DNA of 64,000 bases, taken from Hirudinaria manillensis. Its lineage: Eukaryota; Annelida; Clitellata; Hirudinida; Hirudinidae. The notes under the pieces are model-generated. The model saw nothing but the letters and a program-made list of their open reading frames with translations, ran no database searches and was not told the origin of the DNA. Position 1 is the first letter of the stretch, and each line of letters opens with the position of its first letter. Shown here piece by piece: positions 26,701-36,600 of the stretch. A program made the translations under genes and the position numbers. The stretch is from the NCBI GenBank assembly GCA_034509925.1, contig CM067536.1:5078501-5142500 (forward strand), read 5' to 3'.

Positions 26701-29700
26701 ACAACATCAGAAACTCACTTCTCTCGAAAGCATCGGAGAGACAAATCTGATCCCTGCAGATGTCTCTTTCCATCTCGAGTTCAAGGTCGAAGAAGGTCGA
26801 CTCCAAGTCCAGCAAGGGTTTTGAATCTGAGGAAGTAACAAAAGTCAACAAAAGTTTTAGGAAGTAATTTAAGTTAAAAAGTTAATCAGTTAAATGGATT
26901 AAAATGACTGCTAAAATACGTCTGCAAATTACATTTATAAATTTAATATAACATACAGGTTATACATGTATTACTGTTGCCATTTTACAATCTCAAGGTA
27001 ACTGATAATGCCTTTATAAATATCCACAACATCCATTTGTAAATATTCAGAGTGGAAGCTAACGAATAAAAAAATAAGAATTTGCTCAATTAACCACAAT
27101 AAAGAAAATATCACGAAGAATTGCTAAAAATATGTTAAGGAGAAATCATAAGAATGTATGTTAAGGGAGAATTGAAATCATCTCTCTAAAGAAACTAATA
27201 TCATCATAATAGGAAATGTTTGAAAATGAATGGACAGCCATTGGGAAGTACAATGATTTCTTATGAAAGGAATTAATTTGTCACCACGTCTTATAATAAA
27301 AATATAATAATTATAATTATAATAAAATTACCTCAGAATATTATTATTATTATTATTATTATTATTTGGTATTCAAAGTACCAAAAAAGCTAAAATTAAG
27401 ATCTTAATTTTTAAATTTATATTAATGAAAATGCATATCAGTTACACATAAATTTTAAATGTTATCTGAGAGCCAATTACAGGAGCTAAATACATTGGTA
27501 AAATAACTCCATATATGAACTTAATAATGAACTTGATAATGAACTTAATAATGAATGTGACCCAAATCTTGACCCTTATCAGGATAATATCTGAGTTATT
27601 GCAAATTGTAATCAATTTGGCATAGCTGGTAAGTTTAATATTATCAATATCTTTGAAGATCAAGGATGACTTCAAACAATTATAATTATTATTAACATCA
27701 TCATTATTACTATTATTAACATAATTATTATTAATATTATTATTATCAACAACATCATTATTATTAATATTATTATTACTATTATAATTATTATTAACAT
27801 CGTTATTATTATTATTATTATTTATACACTTGGCTTCAGAAGCAAACAAATCTACAATAATATCTGTAACAGCAGCAACAGCTACAAGGCATCGTGACAA
27901 ATCTTGTGCTCACAAAAATTATCTCCACATGAATGTTCCACACTTTGGAACTATAATTGCACACCATGCTTTCATCCCACCACAAAACAAGCCTAAAATG
28001 AAACTCCATTCCAAAATTGGCACTGGTATCCTTCATTAGTAAGTTGACCAATATTTCAGGATTATGATAAAAAGTGCCAAAAAAAAATTCAAGCCTCTTC
28101 ATTAACAAGAACAGCTCAATTATTAATATTTTATGAATTAATTAACAATTAATATTAATTATTCACAAGAACAGCTCAATTATTAATGTTTTTAACAACA
28201 GTTAATATTAATTATTCACAAGAACATCCTCTTTTCCTTAAAGGAGCATAAATATATATACATAAAACAACTACTCAAGAGACAAGTGGAACTACAAGTC
28301 GCCTCTCATCATCATCATCATCACCACCACCATCATCATCACCATCATCATCATCATCAGCAGCAGCAAAACTTAACACGAACGAAGCTATTTTTAGCTG
28401 ACTTGATGACCAAACCTCATCATCGAGAGCATTTCATTGGTCAATTTGAACTCCAGATGACAACTATTGTAATTAAATATGATTGTAGAATTAATGAAGA
28501 AATAATCTATAAAACTCACTGTCATGTTTATGCTCTTTGATCTTGGCAAGCGTCCGTCTATAAAGTCGAATGTGCGAGGCAAAGTCATCAACCAATCTCG
28601 TCGTCAGGTAGGGAATCAAATCGACGTCTCTTGCTCTGCATTGATCAATTTCAAAGAAAATGTCTCAAGATAGTTTTGCATAATTTATTCATCTATTTTA
28701 TTCTAAATTATTTATAATACCTTTGTCCTGAAAATGACAAGCATATGAAATTGATTAGGATTATGTATTTAATTATGAATTAAAGATTTAATTTCCAAAA
28801 GGTGATAATATTATTTATTCATATTATTTCATGACATAATATTTTATATTCTTTGTCATATGATAATAAGACTCTTGAGCATACACTGTACATGACAGTG
28901 CATTGCAATGAACAAACAAAACCTGAAATAATTAATTTGCATGTATATTTCACGTATGCACACTTTCAATTATAAATTCTATGGTGCCATGAACACAACA
29001 TCGAAGACAGAATTGTATCCAATACTCAAGTTTTCAAGTACTAGTACTGAAAGTCTGATCAGAAGTGCTGATCAAATTGTCAAATGCAACTGGATCAGAA
29101 ACAGGCAAAAACCAAATCACTGTCTTTAACTAAAACTTTACTCTACAACTCTATGCTGATCCTACCCTACTCTGACTGACTCTGGAAATCCATGGCAAAC
29201 AATTGAAACTTGTTCTTGTGAGTTGTCTTTTACCTGTCACTTATCCAGGTATCCTTTTTGTCGACTATTTACAAAACAAGTCAGTTAATTACGTTGGCAT
29301 CCTTCGGTCATTATTTTGGCAGCAACTTCAAGAACTCTATTCTCGAAATTAACATGCAGTGATGCTGCAATACATCATTGGTTTGCAATGAAAACATGGA
29401 TAAAGACAAAAAAATGACTTTGACTGGAGAAAATGATTGCTATGGAATAGAAGCAGATGTTTTAAATCTGAAATGTTCTTTCAATTACTTTGGCAACATC
29501 ACTTATAAACTTTAAGCTGGGTTTGTGAACAACGACCAAAGTGTTTGCAGTCACCTTACGTTTAATGAAGCTTTTCATATGAAGCTATAGGAATGTAAAC
29601 AAAGCAAAACAAAGAGATTGCATGTAAATAATAGTAACTATTGACAATTAAGGTGACAAATCACTTACAGCCGGATTAAAATATTTGGCAATAATATACT

Positions 29701-31651
29701 TTCAGGACATAATAAGATGCAGACAAAAAAGTATGAGGATGCATGAGAATGCCACCAAAAGACTATTGTCTCACATTGTATTGTATTACAATTGTATTAT
29801 AATTGTATATTGTATTATATTACAATGGAGAAACAATTGTATTATATTACAATTGTATTGTATTGTATTATATTACAATTATGACCATATGGTGACAATG
29901 ACATCTATGAATTTAATGTAATTTAATGAATTGAAAGTCAGTGAATGAAACTATTCATGGAGAAACAAATGAACATTAATTATTAGCTAATTACATTTTT
30001 ACAATTACAATTACATTTACAATCAGCATAATACTTACAAGTTCGAAGTCATTAATAAACGTTTTATTAGTTTTTAAGTAACTCAAAGTTACTCAAATGC
30101 CAAAAACATGGCACAAACAAAGTCCGTCCGTTGTGGTGGTAAAGAAATTTTGTTTGATGGAAAAATGCATTTGACAATGTCTTTTGTAGTGATAATGTTA
30201 TTACAGCTTCTCATAACATTTAACATTAACATTTAATATTAACATTAAATTAACATTTAACATTAACATTGCTACAATTAGCAATAAACAATAATTAAAT
30301 TAAAAGGAATGCAAATTATAAGAATTATAATAAATAAATTAATTAATTAAATTATAAGAATCATTAATTTGGAACGTTCATACAATCATGAAATGTCATC
30401 ATCATCGTCAGTGAATAATGTTTTACCAAATGGTTATTAAAATCTTCAACATTTTCATAATATAATTCCTCAACACAATTCTCCCCATAAGTTCAATTAG
30501 TTCAAAAATCTCAACAACCTTCTTGGAATGAATTCATTGAATGACAAGGTGAATTATGAAATCTTCTATTTCACTTAATGCTAATAATTCACAGGTAATT
30601 ATAATTACAATTAATTATGATTAGGAGTCGTTTGGTAAATAATTTAATAACGACTCAACAATATTATATGCCAATAAACAAAATCTCACCATCAAAATAA
30701 AATAAAAGTAGCCAATATATATATTTATAAATTTATAAAAAATACAAATAAAGACCTCTCTGCAAATGCCACGATGACTTTCTGGAACGTGTTTCTGATT
30801 TCATAGTGGAAATGTTGATCTTCGCTCACCTTGTGATACCAAGAATGTATGTAATCTCTGTATACGTAATCCAGAATCTATTCAAAACAAAAACATCATT
30901 CATTTTCCAAAAAAAATGTACAAGACGCCGTTGCAAAAAGCATTGCCAATGACTAAATTTCACTTTTGTTCATGAAATTCTTTTAACAATCATTTTCAAC
31001 AATTAATCGTCTTAACTTATTTCTTAACAACTTAACAAATTATTTCTTGAACAAAACAAATAAGCACAAACTTCTTGCAAGACATCATCAATCACTGAAG
31101 AATTGGTCATTCGTTTTTCTATCTTCAACTTTTTTGGCTCTTTGCAAGTATCCAGGATGAGCTAACCAAATACAGATTGTCATTTTCAAAGAGTGGTCAT
31201 GGATAACCCTCTTGCAATATAACCAATTAGTGATCATATGTAAAATGCTTACATAAAATATAATATAAATACTATTAATGCTAAATATATTACATATGCT
31301 ACTGATAATAATACTGACAATCCAACACATTCACTAATTCTTTGAAGATTAATTTGGAATACCTTAGGAAGACCGGCTGATGGTGGTCTGTCTTTACAAT
31401 CAAACACTTCTCTTGGCCACAAAACAAATCTTGATTTGGCTATCATTAGAAGCGACAGACAAAACCTAAAATTACCCAACATGCCATAATCAACACAAAT
31501 TTCTTGAATGAATGAAAACGCTGGAGTCAAACCCAATCAAAGATATTGCCACATAGAAAATCAACCATAGTCCGCCTAGTGGTCCAAATGTACTCAAAAA
31601 AAGCACCAGCGCCAATGTGTACCAGCCATATGCACCCGTTAACGGCGCCAT
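7798..31651 (-). CDS. SNX13: Sorting nexin 13, complete split gene
   Basis: The SNX13 family are endoplasmic-reticulum-anchored sorting nexins that contact endosomes and lysosomes and carry PXA, RGS, PX and nexin-C domains. All are present in order on the minus strand. Exons placed by splice sites and phase: 31533-31651, 31363-31439, 31072-31161, 30756-30877, 28520-28635, 26719-26826, 24365-24453, 23911-23994, 23440-23581, 22136-22248, 21833-21919, 21659-21714, 21038-21166, 20666-20770, 20158-20338, 19813-19850, 19350-19461, 19080-19222, 18869-18973, 18339-18449, 17752-17904, 9283-9431, 8922-8990, 8344-8456 and 7798-8045. They add up to about 2.86 kb, or about 950 residues, close to the vertebrate length. 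Two junctions are unresolved in phase: exon 1 to 2, and 22136 to 21919. The start ATG at 31651 precedes a membrane segment like that of the family. The assignment rests on remembered family sequence, with strong agreement across the whole length. Confidence 0.92.
9496..9529. repeat. AAT microsatellite at the 5' edge of a LINE
   Basis: Eleven perfect AAT units directly abutting the 5'-truncated LINE. Confidence 0.9.
9533..11771 (+). mobile_element. RLE-class LINE (R4/Dong/NeSL-like), partial copy 1
   Basis: A 5'-truncated non-LTR retrotransposon lying between two AAT arrays, sense strand opposite to SNX13. It keeps the region before the reverse transcriptase, most of the RT domain and a C-terminal CCHC zinc knuckle, but stops right after the knuckle. 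The restriction-like endonuclease that should follow is missing. Members of this LINE class use a single ORF with RT followed by CCHC and endonuclease; Dong-type elements are reported to sit in TAA repeats, and the flanking AAT arrays fit that. Several frameshifts show it is dead. Confidence 0.85.
9654..11757 (+). pseudogene. LINE reverse transcriptase ORF, frameshifted
   Basis: Readable in three frames. Pre-RT block: KAQRVRRYSNRSAQFQQNRL and FYKDQKRFYREVN. RT motifs: WKTPGLDGVHGFWVKYL (about 10045-10095), NYRPITCLPILYKIL across a frameshift near 10240, SITWIDYKKAFDSVPHSL (about 10410-10465), GIFQGDSLSPLLF just after a second break near 10587-10610, and the catalytic box YMDD at about 10743-10755. 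Further on come YKYLGM, WAIPILTYGFGI and HHPRADVQRLY. After a stop near 11475 the frame resumes at 11522 and ends with a zinc knuckle C-x2-C-x7-H-x4-C (CRLCHKSIESISHVISRC). The stop codons and frame changes rule out a working protein. Confidence 0.9.
11772..11809. repeat. AAT microsatellite between the two LINE copies
   Basis: AAT array with one AATTAT break, lying between the end of LINE copy 1 and the start of copy 2. Confidence 0.9.
11810..13581 (+). mobile_element. RLE-class LINE, partial copy 2 (interrupted)
   Basis: A second, more decayed copy of a related element. It starts inside the RT thumb region (ATAGAGGATACATATAAATA, reading EDTYKY with a break, then LGMEQ), runs through INSLAMPVLNYSFGIINWM and MDRKTRKMLTMYGAHHPN, and is interrupted at about 12180. 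It resumes at about 12890 with DKLVEAIKEINKIKRK. The zinc knuckle is present at about 13357-13415 (CRICGRAQETISHN...C). After another frameshift comes the start of the restriction-like endonuclease (HRHNKVASYIHWVVCCELR, then VPKKWYEHTPQSV), ending near 13581. Together with copy 1 it shows which end parts each copy lost. Confidence 0.85.
12180..12890 (+). mobile_element. CR1/L2-like LINE 3' fragment nested in LINE copy 2
   Basis: An open frame ending at 12668 encodes the C-terminal tail typical of CR1/L2-group LINE polyproteins: YYSFIYPYLNYCNLIWACNY, LLNLQKKFLRVALCLPYN, LNILKIHQINNFHLAILMYK, then NYRPTFAKS and a final ALKHFIIN. A 3' untranslated stretch follows, containing GTGCTTCCTTAAGGCTGGCC near 12810-12830, then a T-rich run. 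It splits the RLE-class LINE at ENYI, so it inserted later. The same 3' motif recurs on the minus strand near 61 kb. Confidence 0.75.
14875..15063 (+). repeat. Direct repeat, copy 1 (about 190 bp)
   Basis: Begins AAAATCCTGTTGATTGACTT and ends AAAAAAGGTGTTTCTG. It matches 15874-16067 in the same orientation with scattered substitutions and a small indel. Copy starts are 999 bp apart. Confidence 0.85.
15874..16067 (+). repeat. Direct repeat, copy 2 (about 190 bp)
   Basis: Partner of 14875-15063. It shares GCCATTTGACTGCATAGGAA, the GAGAACATAT block and the AACTTGTTTAAAAAAGGTG end. Confidence 0.85.
16605..16730 (+). pseudogene. Short degenerate coding stretch, unknown origin
   Basis: About 40 codons read as a charged helix (KKELRTIERQRYEKVIQDLL) ending at an in-frame stop after SCGPP. 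Flanking DNA in the same orientation has shorter coding-like pieces in other frames. It may be part of a decayed retroelement polyprotein; the family is not recognised. Confidence 0.25.
17432..17470. repeat. TA-rich microsatellite
   Basis: TATATATTTATTTATTATTA followed by a pure TA run. Confidence 0.8.
17752..19222 (-). CDS. SNX13: SNX13 PX-domain exons
   Basis: Exons 19080-19222, 18869-18973, 18339-18449 and 17752-17904. The PX fold is clear: GKSYAVYLVSVLKK, the phosphoinositide-binding signature VYRRFSDFYDLHSYLQ with its paired arginines, LSGLVLPSKKAFDNMNK and FLEKRKVGLNTYLQ, then the helical end FLENLHWEREKSDLARK. The last exon encodes the amphipathic linker VDSLVNPFKSSVRSVGNMVR before the nexin-C domain. 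All four exons keep frame (143, 105, 111 and 153 nt). The PX domain presumably binds PtdIns3P on endosomes, as in the family. The donor after 18339 runs straight into a CATC microsatellite. Confidence 0.92.
18222..18338. repeat. CAC/CAT microsatellite abutting a SNX13 splice donor
   Basis: Long CAC/CATCAT array on the plus strand. It explains the His- and Pro-rich open frames here and begins right at the donor of the SNX13 exon ending at 18339. Confidence 0.9.
19294..19335. repeat. AAT microsatellite
   Basis: Fourteen AAT units inside a SNX13 intron. Confidence 0.9.
19350..22248 (-). CDS. SNX13: SNX13 RGS-domain and linker exons
   Basis: Exons 22136-22248, 21833-21919, 21659-21714, 21038-21166, 20666-20770, 20158-20338, 19813-19850 and 19350-19461. 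RGS hallmarks are LLTNNVALPYFIEYM, LYFYLTVEGYRVSAEQ, ALNIFNQYLSEK and CFPAFKRSPLYIKLLIELD. An Asn-rich tract (from a TTG/TTA run near 20220) and a Ser/Thr-rich linker (RESLSSLEMPIVQPHV) follow. Vertebrate SNX13 is described as a GTPase-activating protein for G-alpha-s; whether this one is active cannot be told. The 38-nt exon at 19813-19850 is the least certain, and the 22136 donor does not match the phase of the next acceptor, so an alternative donor or a missed small exon is likely there. Confidence 0.85.
20829..20935 (+). repeat. Interspersed repeat with tRNA B-box-like motif, copy 1
   Basis: GAAATGCTTCTTAAAAGTAT through TCAAATCCAGAATA. It contains AGGTTCAAATCC, close to the RNA polymerase III B box (GGTTCRANYCC), as in tRNA-derived SINEs. 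It matches 21419-21518 at high identity. Confidence 0.6.
21215..21518 (+). mobile_element. Candidate tRNA-derived SINE with repeat copy 2
   Basis: The left part (about 21224-21305) has TGGTAGCATTAGACTCC, resembling a tRNA A box, and GCGTTCAAAACCC, resembling a B box about 40 bases later. The right part (21419-21518) repeats the 20829-20935 sequence. It lies between two SNX13 RGS exons and ends at a TA-rich array (about 21520-21650). The family is not recognised, and a target-site duplication was not identified. Confidence 0.4.
21520..21650. repeat. TA-rich low-complexity array
   Basis: Alternating TATA and AATAAAATATA blocks at the end of the SINE-like repeat. Confidence 0.85.
22038..22120. 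repeat. CA microsatellite with CGCA variants
   Basis: CACACA array with TCATAC and CGCACGCACG variants, next to the donor of SNX13 exon 22136-22248. The same bases make several candidate GTGCGT donors on the minus strand. Confidence 0.9.
22262..22445 (-). mobile_element. LINE 3'-end fragment with AAT tail
   Basis: On the minus strand the sequence ends in AATAAACGAATAATAATAAT followed by more AAT units. The same AATAAACGAATAATAATAAT string closes RLE-class LINE copy 1 at 11765-11785. Upstream lies a perfect 20-bp palindrome (22318-22337) and a unique stretch containing GGCGCCACAG. It is probably the 3' untranslated end of a related retroelement inserted into an AAT array. Confidence 0.5.
23440..30877 (-). 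CDS. SNX13: SNX13 PXA-domain exons
   Basis: Six exons (30756-30877, 28520-28635, 26719-26826, 24365-24453, 23911-23994, 23440-23581) encode the PX-associated domain. Recognisable blocks are YRDYIHSWYHKVSEDQHF, LTTRLVDDFASHIRLYRR, FFDLELEMERDICRDQIC, MFLLLPPDDFHNKILRYI and EVLVNGVLLPTMNYASDPDR. The last encoded block, ending in SKDTGGDDG, leads to the RGS region. Phases agree across all five junctions, and the exon of 84 bases is exactly 28 codons. PXA domains of this family are thought to form, with the nexin-C part, a hydrophobic lipid-transfer module at membrane contact sites; that role is inferred from the family. Confidence 0.9.
23673..23717. repeat. ATT microsatellite
   Basis: Thirteen ATT units in a SNX13 intron. 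Confidence 0.9.
24454..26718. other. SNX13 intron with a GC-richer unrecognised segment
   Basis: Mostly AT-rich, with a GAC/GAT run near 24706-24745. The segment about 25700-26350 is less AT-rich and open over 60-90 codons in several frames on both strands, including a plus-strand frame with clustered cysteines (CNEEVDCSLCQCQ) at 25887-26159. No frame is clearly the real one. It may be a decayed mobile element. Confidence 0.4.
27690..27825. repeat. ATT/AAC interrupted microsatellite
   Basis: Source of the Asn-rich minus-strand open frame at 27442-27900. Confidence 0.9.
28104..28222 (+). repeat. Tandem duplication, about 56-bp period
   Basis: CACAAGAACAGCTCAATTAT occurs twice, and CACAAGAACA begins a third, truncated unit. 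The units are separated by AATTAATATTAATTATT-type sequence. Confidence 0.8.
28298..28368. repeat. CAT/CAC microsatellite
   Basis: CATCATCATCACCACCACCA run that encodes the apparent poly-His frame at 28286-28540. Confidence 0.9.
28636..30755. other. SNX13 intron, AT-rich
   Basis: No gene seen. It contains alternating ATTGTATTACA/TGTAATATAA units (29755-29890) able to pair with each other, and an AACATTTAACATTA minisatellite (about 30214-30270). Confidence 0.7.
29755..29890. repeat. ATTGTATTACA repeat cluster
   Basis: Repeated TTGTATTATATTACAA-type words, several of them self-complementary. Confidence 0.75.
31072..31651 (-). CDS. SNX13: SNX13 5' exons: membrane anchor and linker
   Basis: Exon 1 starts at 31651 with MAPLTGAYGW and runs into a strongly hydrophobic segment (TLALVLFLSTFGPLGG, then LWLIFYVAISL). 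This fits the N-terminal hairpin membrane anchor of SNX13/14/25 proteins. The exon at 31363-31439 encodes a linker with CKDRPPSAGLPK just before a GTATTC donor. The exon at 31072-31161 is exactly 30 codons (LILDTCKEPKKLKIEK, then the conserved VIDDVLQE that opens the PXA domain). The donor of exon 1 is uncertain: the GG|GTTTGA choice gives a phase that does not match the next exon, so a small exon may be missing. The promoter should lie just right of 31651 in AT-rich DNA. Confidence 0.75.
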
Positions 31652-33622
31652 GTAACGTTAAAGCTTCTGTCACATGAAAATAGAAATTCAGTGGTTTACG
31701 ACCAGTGATATTACAAATGCAAAGGACAATGCAGACTCACTAGTAAGTTAGAAACAACATTAAAATCATTATTATCCAGGTAGGAAAGATTGGAAAATGC
31801 CTAATAAAAATATCAACACCCAAGAAGCTGAATCCCTTGTGCGAAACACTCGTTGAGCATATCAAAATAAAATCAAAATAAACTACAAAAATTTCAAAAA
31901 CTTTGCCCCAACAAAACGGTTTGAAAAATTAAAAAGATAATTCACAAAATTGTTGTTTGAAATGCAATGCAAAATACCTTTATATTCAACCCCTTAACTG
32001 CATTTTTTTACTTAAATATTCAATATTTTGTATTCAATAATTAAAATCTATTATAATTTATCACAAAAATTTATCATTGCAATTGTTGATTTTAAATTAT
32101 ACAAATTACTAAATCTAACTTGGCCTAATTTCAAGCATGTTTTGATGTTTTGTTTGCCTCTCCAGGTGTTGGCAGAGTGTTGTCTAGGGAGCCAGAAAGG
32201 AGTGTCCGATAAAAATTCCTTAAGGAAATGGTTGTAATTCGACAAGGTTTGGGAGATATACATCTATTCACGGTTTAGGCAGAGCTACAAATAACACCAA
32301 TCTAGTTCGTACTTTTTAGCTTGAAAGGTTCGATTGTGTGATACCACATAAATGAGCTTCAGACCATAATATTTGTCACAAAAAGTAATGGCAAAGCTTG
32401 CAGTATCCCATGTATTATGTTTTCGGTGTCTCAAGCTCCTGATTGGGAATTCGAGACCTAAAGTTCATGCTGATGCAACGGCTTAATTCTACGCTACTTT
32501 ATTTGATACAAAATGTTGTAGTACTTTACTATTCTATCGAACTTTTCCAAATTGTTACAGTTTGGAGCCAAAGATTTCTAGTGGGAATGATTGATACAAT
32601 CACACCAATATGCTTAATCTTGGACTTTTTGCCAGCCCATATTTCCCTCAGTGACTTGTCACATTTAGGCGATTTTTCAGTTCAGTTTAAAACATGAATA
32701 ACATTGTTAAGACATAATTCTGTCGAAAAGCCTACGGTTATGAGCACTATGAGTACCCAATTAATCTTTTTCAACTTTGGCCCAGTTGTCCCTTGTAACA
32801 ATTCCATTCTGCTGCTGTGTGTGGCTATGTATCAACTTTCCAAACAAACCAAAACCGATGAATTGATGGAATCAGTACAAGTCAATCATGAATATGAAAT
32901 TAATTCATAAATTGGCACATCTTTGAATCGCATAAACCATTCGATTTGTTTTCTTCATAAATTCAGGAAGGTTGTCCGACACATTTGATGTGTAAATTTC
33001 AATTGGTTTACAAACGTCAGTGAAAAACTTATGAAATTATTAAATGTTAATTAAGTTTAGATACGAATGTAAAAGCGATCATCTTCTTTCCCATAACACA
33101 GAGTTCAACGTGAATGTTTAATGTTAATTTCTTTTGATTCTTCATTTTACTGATTTTTTTTAAATTGAGCCCAAATGACCTCGACATTATACCTTCTTTC
33201 CTAAAAGAAATATTTGTTAATGTAAACAATTAATTTATAATTAATTAATTTGGCAAACTTTTGAAATGTGATTGATGCAATGAATTAAAATGACTCAAAT
33301 TAAAAAAAATCAGAAGAATGGGACTTAATTAAGACATTATGAGAGGCTGAAAAGAAAATGTACATCCATCAAGAAAGGTGCCTTTATACTGGTTATGACA
33401 ATTATCTACTAATATTGGTAACCTAAGGATGAGGAAACCTAAGGATCAATCAATATTGATTTGCGAGGAACTGTTGGAATGGCTAGGTAAATAAATCATG
33501 CCATCCAGGAAATATAAAATATTGCAGAAGTATGAGAAAACAAATCAAGAGAACGTTTATGAGAATTGATTCTACATTGCAAAAGATGTTAGTGAATATG
33601 AAGATTTATTAATTTATAAGAA
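31652..33622. other. Intergenic spacer between SNX13 start and sacsin-like stop
   Basis: About 2 kb that should hold the SNX13 promoter (right of 31651) and the 3' UTR of the sacsin-like gene (left of 33623). A minus-strand AATAAA-type word (plus TTTATT at 33605) lies within 20 bases of the sacsin stop codon. The part 32100-32900 is slightly less AT-rich, with open frames of 68-84 codons on the plus strand (32443-32697, 32704-32910). None is recognised and they probably do not encode proteins. Confidence 0.5.
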
Positions 33623-36600
33623 CTAACTCTTTTTTTGGGAACTTTGTTCTGCTGAATCATCATCATCATCATTGACATTCTTATGCTTTCTTTTCATTCG
33701 TAAATTTTCGCTGACAGATTTTGTTTTGAATGCGTAGAGTCTTGTGGCACAAACTGTCTGTTCAGAAGAACCAAAGTTTACTTTGTACTTAGGCTTTGAA
33801 GTACGTCCAACTTTGTCTGCCAGTTCAATGATTTCAACCAATATATACTTAGGTTCTCCATCTTCTCCATTGAGGGGATCAATAACTTTACATGCTACCA
33901 ATTGTTTTTTGTAATAAATACTAAAATCCTGAACTAGTTCGTGATGAGCTTCAATCGATATTTCAATGCCTAAAGGCACTTTATATGAAAAAGCACTTAT
34001 TCCTAAGTTATTCAATGTGTCATCAATATCATCAGGCTTTACACTCAAAATTTCTTTTATTTCCATCCTTGCTAAAGGAATTTCTAGAAAGGATGCCAGT
34101 GTTGAAGACAGATTTAAAAGTAATTTGTTCATTTTTACGTTAGGAGAAATGTAAACTTCAATTGTTCCATTTTGATGATCCCGCTTAATAAAATAGGGTA
34201 CTTCTTTCAAACTGTCTGTTATAATATTTTTATCCAAAACATAATGCACTTGAATTGATTCCTTTCCAAAAAACTTTATTTTATTTATTTTTTCAATAAA
34301 ATCTGACCCTGAGGGTTCATTAGATCCACAATTATTACCTGAAAAGTTACTTTTTAATCTTGATAGGCCATCCAAGAAATAAGGATGCACTACATTTTTT
34401 TGAAAATTCTCAACAATTTCTAATTTGATATCTCTTCCAATGCTAGATATATTTTCTTCCAGAAACTCATCGAGTAGTTTTGGTCTGACACATTGAGGCA
34501 ATTTCATCAATATTTCAAATCCATCTGTTATAATAACTGAATTTGCTATAGAAGGGAAATTACTAATTTCTTTTACTTCATGTCTATTGGTGCAGTAAAT
34601 CTTCGTTGAATCACATAATGTGCTTCCTTCAGAAGGAAGGAATATTGTCTTTAAATGTTCAAGATATGAACCATTTTCTTTTAGAAGATTCAATAATTTT
34701 TTAAATAATTGAACAGCAATATTTTTCAAATTCAGGTCCATCTTCTGGTTACCAATAATAGCTTGTATTTCACTCAGAGATCCAGTGCACTGCTTTATTG
34801 TCACACTTTTTGAGGCTCCCAATTGGGTAAGAAGATTTTCCAGCTTTCCATAGTAACCTGGAAGTTTGACAATATAAGGAAAGATTTGATCGCCAGAGCA
34901 AATGTCGATTGCAACTTGGTCTGGTCGAACTAAAGCATGCAAGTCATCAATATACAAATACTTGGTACTTTGTAACACCTTCAAAGCCTCTTGGTCCAAA
35001 TTTTTAGAGTTAAACCATGAGAGATGATCTTCTGTGAGTTTTTTTATTACAGTGTCGATATCTAATTGCATTCCTGATGAAATGAGTCTTTCAAATCCAC
35101 ATGAAATATTTTTGATGTTGTTTGCAACTACATTTGAATCTATTTCAGTTTTGACATTCAATTTTCCCAGTAAATCTTTTTTAAATTTACAAACATCAGT
35201 TGGTAGAAAAACTGAAACAGTCCAACATAAATCAATATTACGTGGAAGCATTGAATTCTCAAAAGATATGTAACTTCCATGGCAAGGTCCACAGCAGATG
35301 TTCAAGAGTGTTTTATCAATTTTAAATGGGTATAAGAAAGGAATTGATTTCACTTCTGTCAAAAACTGACTATCCACCCAGCCATTGAAAGATTCAGTGG
35401 AGATTGTATCAATCATTATGGATTGCACCTCTGAAGTATCAAATTGCAATTTTGGTAATTTTTTGGCATATTCCAAAAGCTTTTCTTTTGACAGTTTTAC
35501 CACTAAGCCACATTGGATAACAAACTCTCTCCAATAATCAGAACAGAATGGATCTGGAATAATTGGTTCTTTCATTGTAATAAATGGCTGTTTCTTATCA
35601 TAAAAATAAGATGCTTTTCTTAATTCACCATTATATTCAATAAAAGCAAAATTCTTCAATCTTTGGAGAAACTGGTTATCTCTGAAATAGATCAAAATTT
35701 TTTTAATCCTTTCTAAGTGTCTCAGTCGGTCGGCTTTGTTGAACTGAGGAAAAGCATCAAAAAGGAACATCATATAAGCTTCTGCGCAGGTAAGAATTTG
35801 AACATTTAGAAATTGAAAGATATTTTTAAGTGTGTGATCTTCTTTCAAAATAATTTGTGAGCCACACACAATTGCCACATCAAATGAAGGGATGTCTTCT
35901 GGAAAAGTGTAACATGTTGAATTATTCAATGCAGTTTGACTGCCATTTATGTCAATGAAGAAGCAAAGAGATTTCAAAATTTTGGAGGCATTTTGGCAAG
36001 TTTTTATCATATTTAGATTGTCATTAAAATAACGCAGAATGGATAGTCCATGATGTTTTGATGGAAGGTGTCCTAGTTTCAAATTTAGAAAGACATCCTG
36101 TAGAACTGTTAACATATTTGTAGGATTCTCAACTCCAGCAAATAAATCTTGTAATTCAGAGCTAAATTTAACCAACTTCATGTCTAACTGAGGAACTCCT
36201 GCAGCTTGGAAGCTTTCCAATAATTCTATCAAATTCCATCTCACTAAATAAACCCCAGAAGTGGTTCTTAAAGTGGGAGTGGTTCTTAAAGTGGGTCTTA
36301 AAACACAAAGCCTTTTGTGCATAGGATATACATAACTGTTGTTATTCAGTGTTACAGGTATAATGGGTAAGTCTCTAATTAGATTAAATCCATTCCTCCA
36401 ACAATCCTGTGCATCATTGATAAAGTCCCAAACTGCTGTAAGCCAGTGGATGCATTGTGATTCACTACCAAAACACTTGCAAAGATTATCAAAATTCAAT
36501 GGATCATTGTGACACATTGCTGCCATTAAACATGGAAAATCTTTTATAAATTCAGCAAAATCAGACATTCCTAACTTTTTTAAAATATTTATATTTTTGA

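Larger units (their letters stand above)
26827..28519. other. SNX13 intron with AAT/ATT and CAT repeats
   Basis: AT-rich intron with an ATT array (27340-27366), a long interrupted ATT/AAC array (about 27690-27825) that produces a poly-Asn open frame on the minus strand, a 15-bp-type repeat of TGAACTTAATAA near 27515-27555, a duplication of about 56 bp (28104-28222) and a CATCATCAC array (28298-28368). No gene seen. Confidence 0.7.

Noticed and set aside
27442-27900. 152-codon Asn-rich minus-strand frame
   Set aside because: The Asn tract is an ATT/AAC microsatellite; the rest is AT-rich intron without splice support.
28286-28540. Poly-His frame that could suggest a metal-binding protein
   Set aside because: CATCATCAC microsatellite read in frame; the downstream part overlaps a SNX13 splice donor on the other strand.
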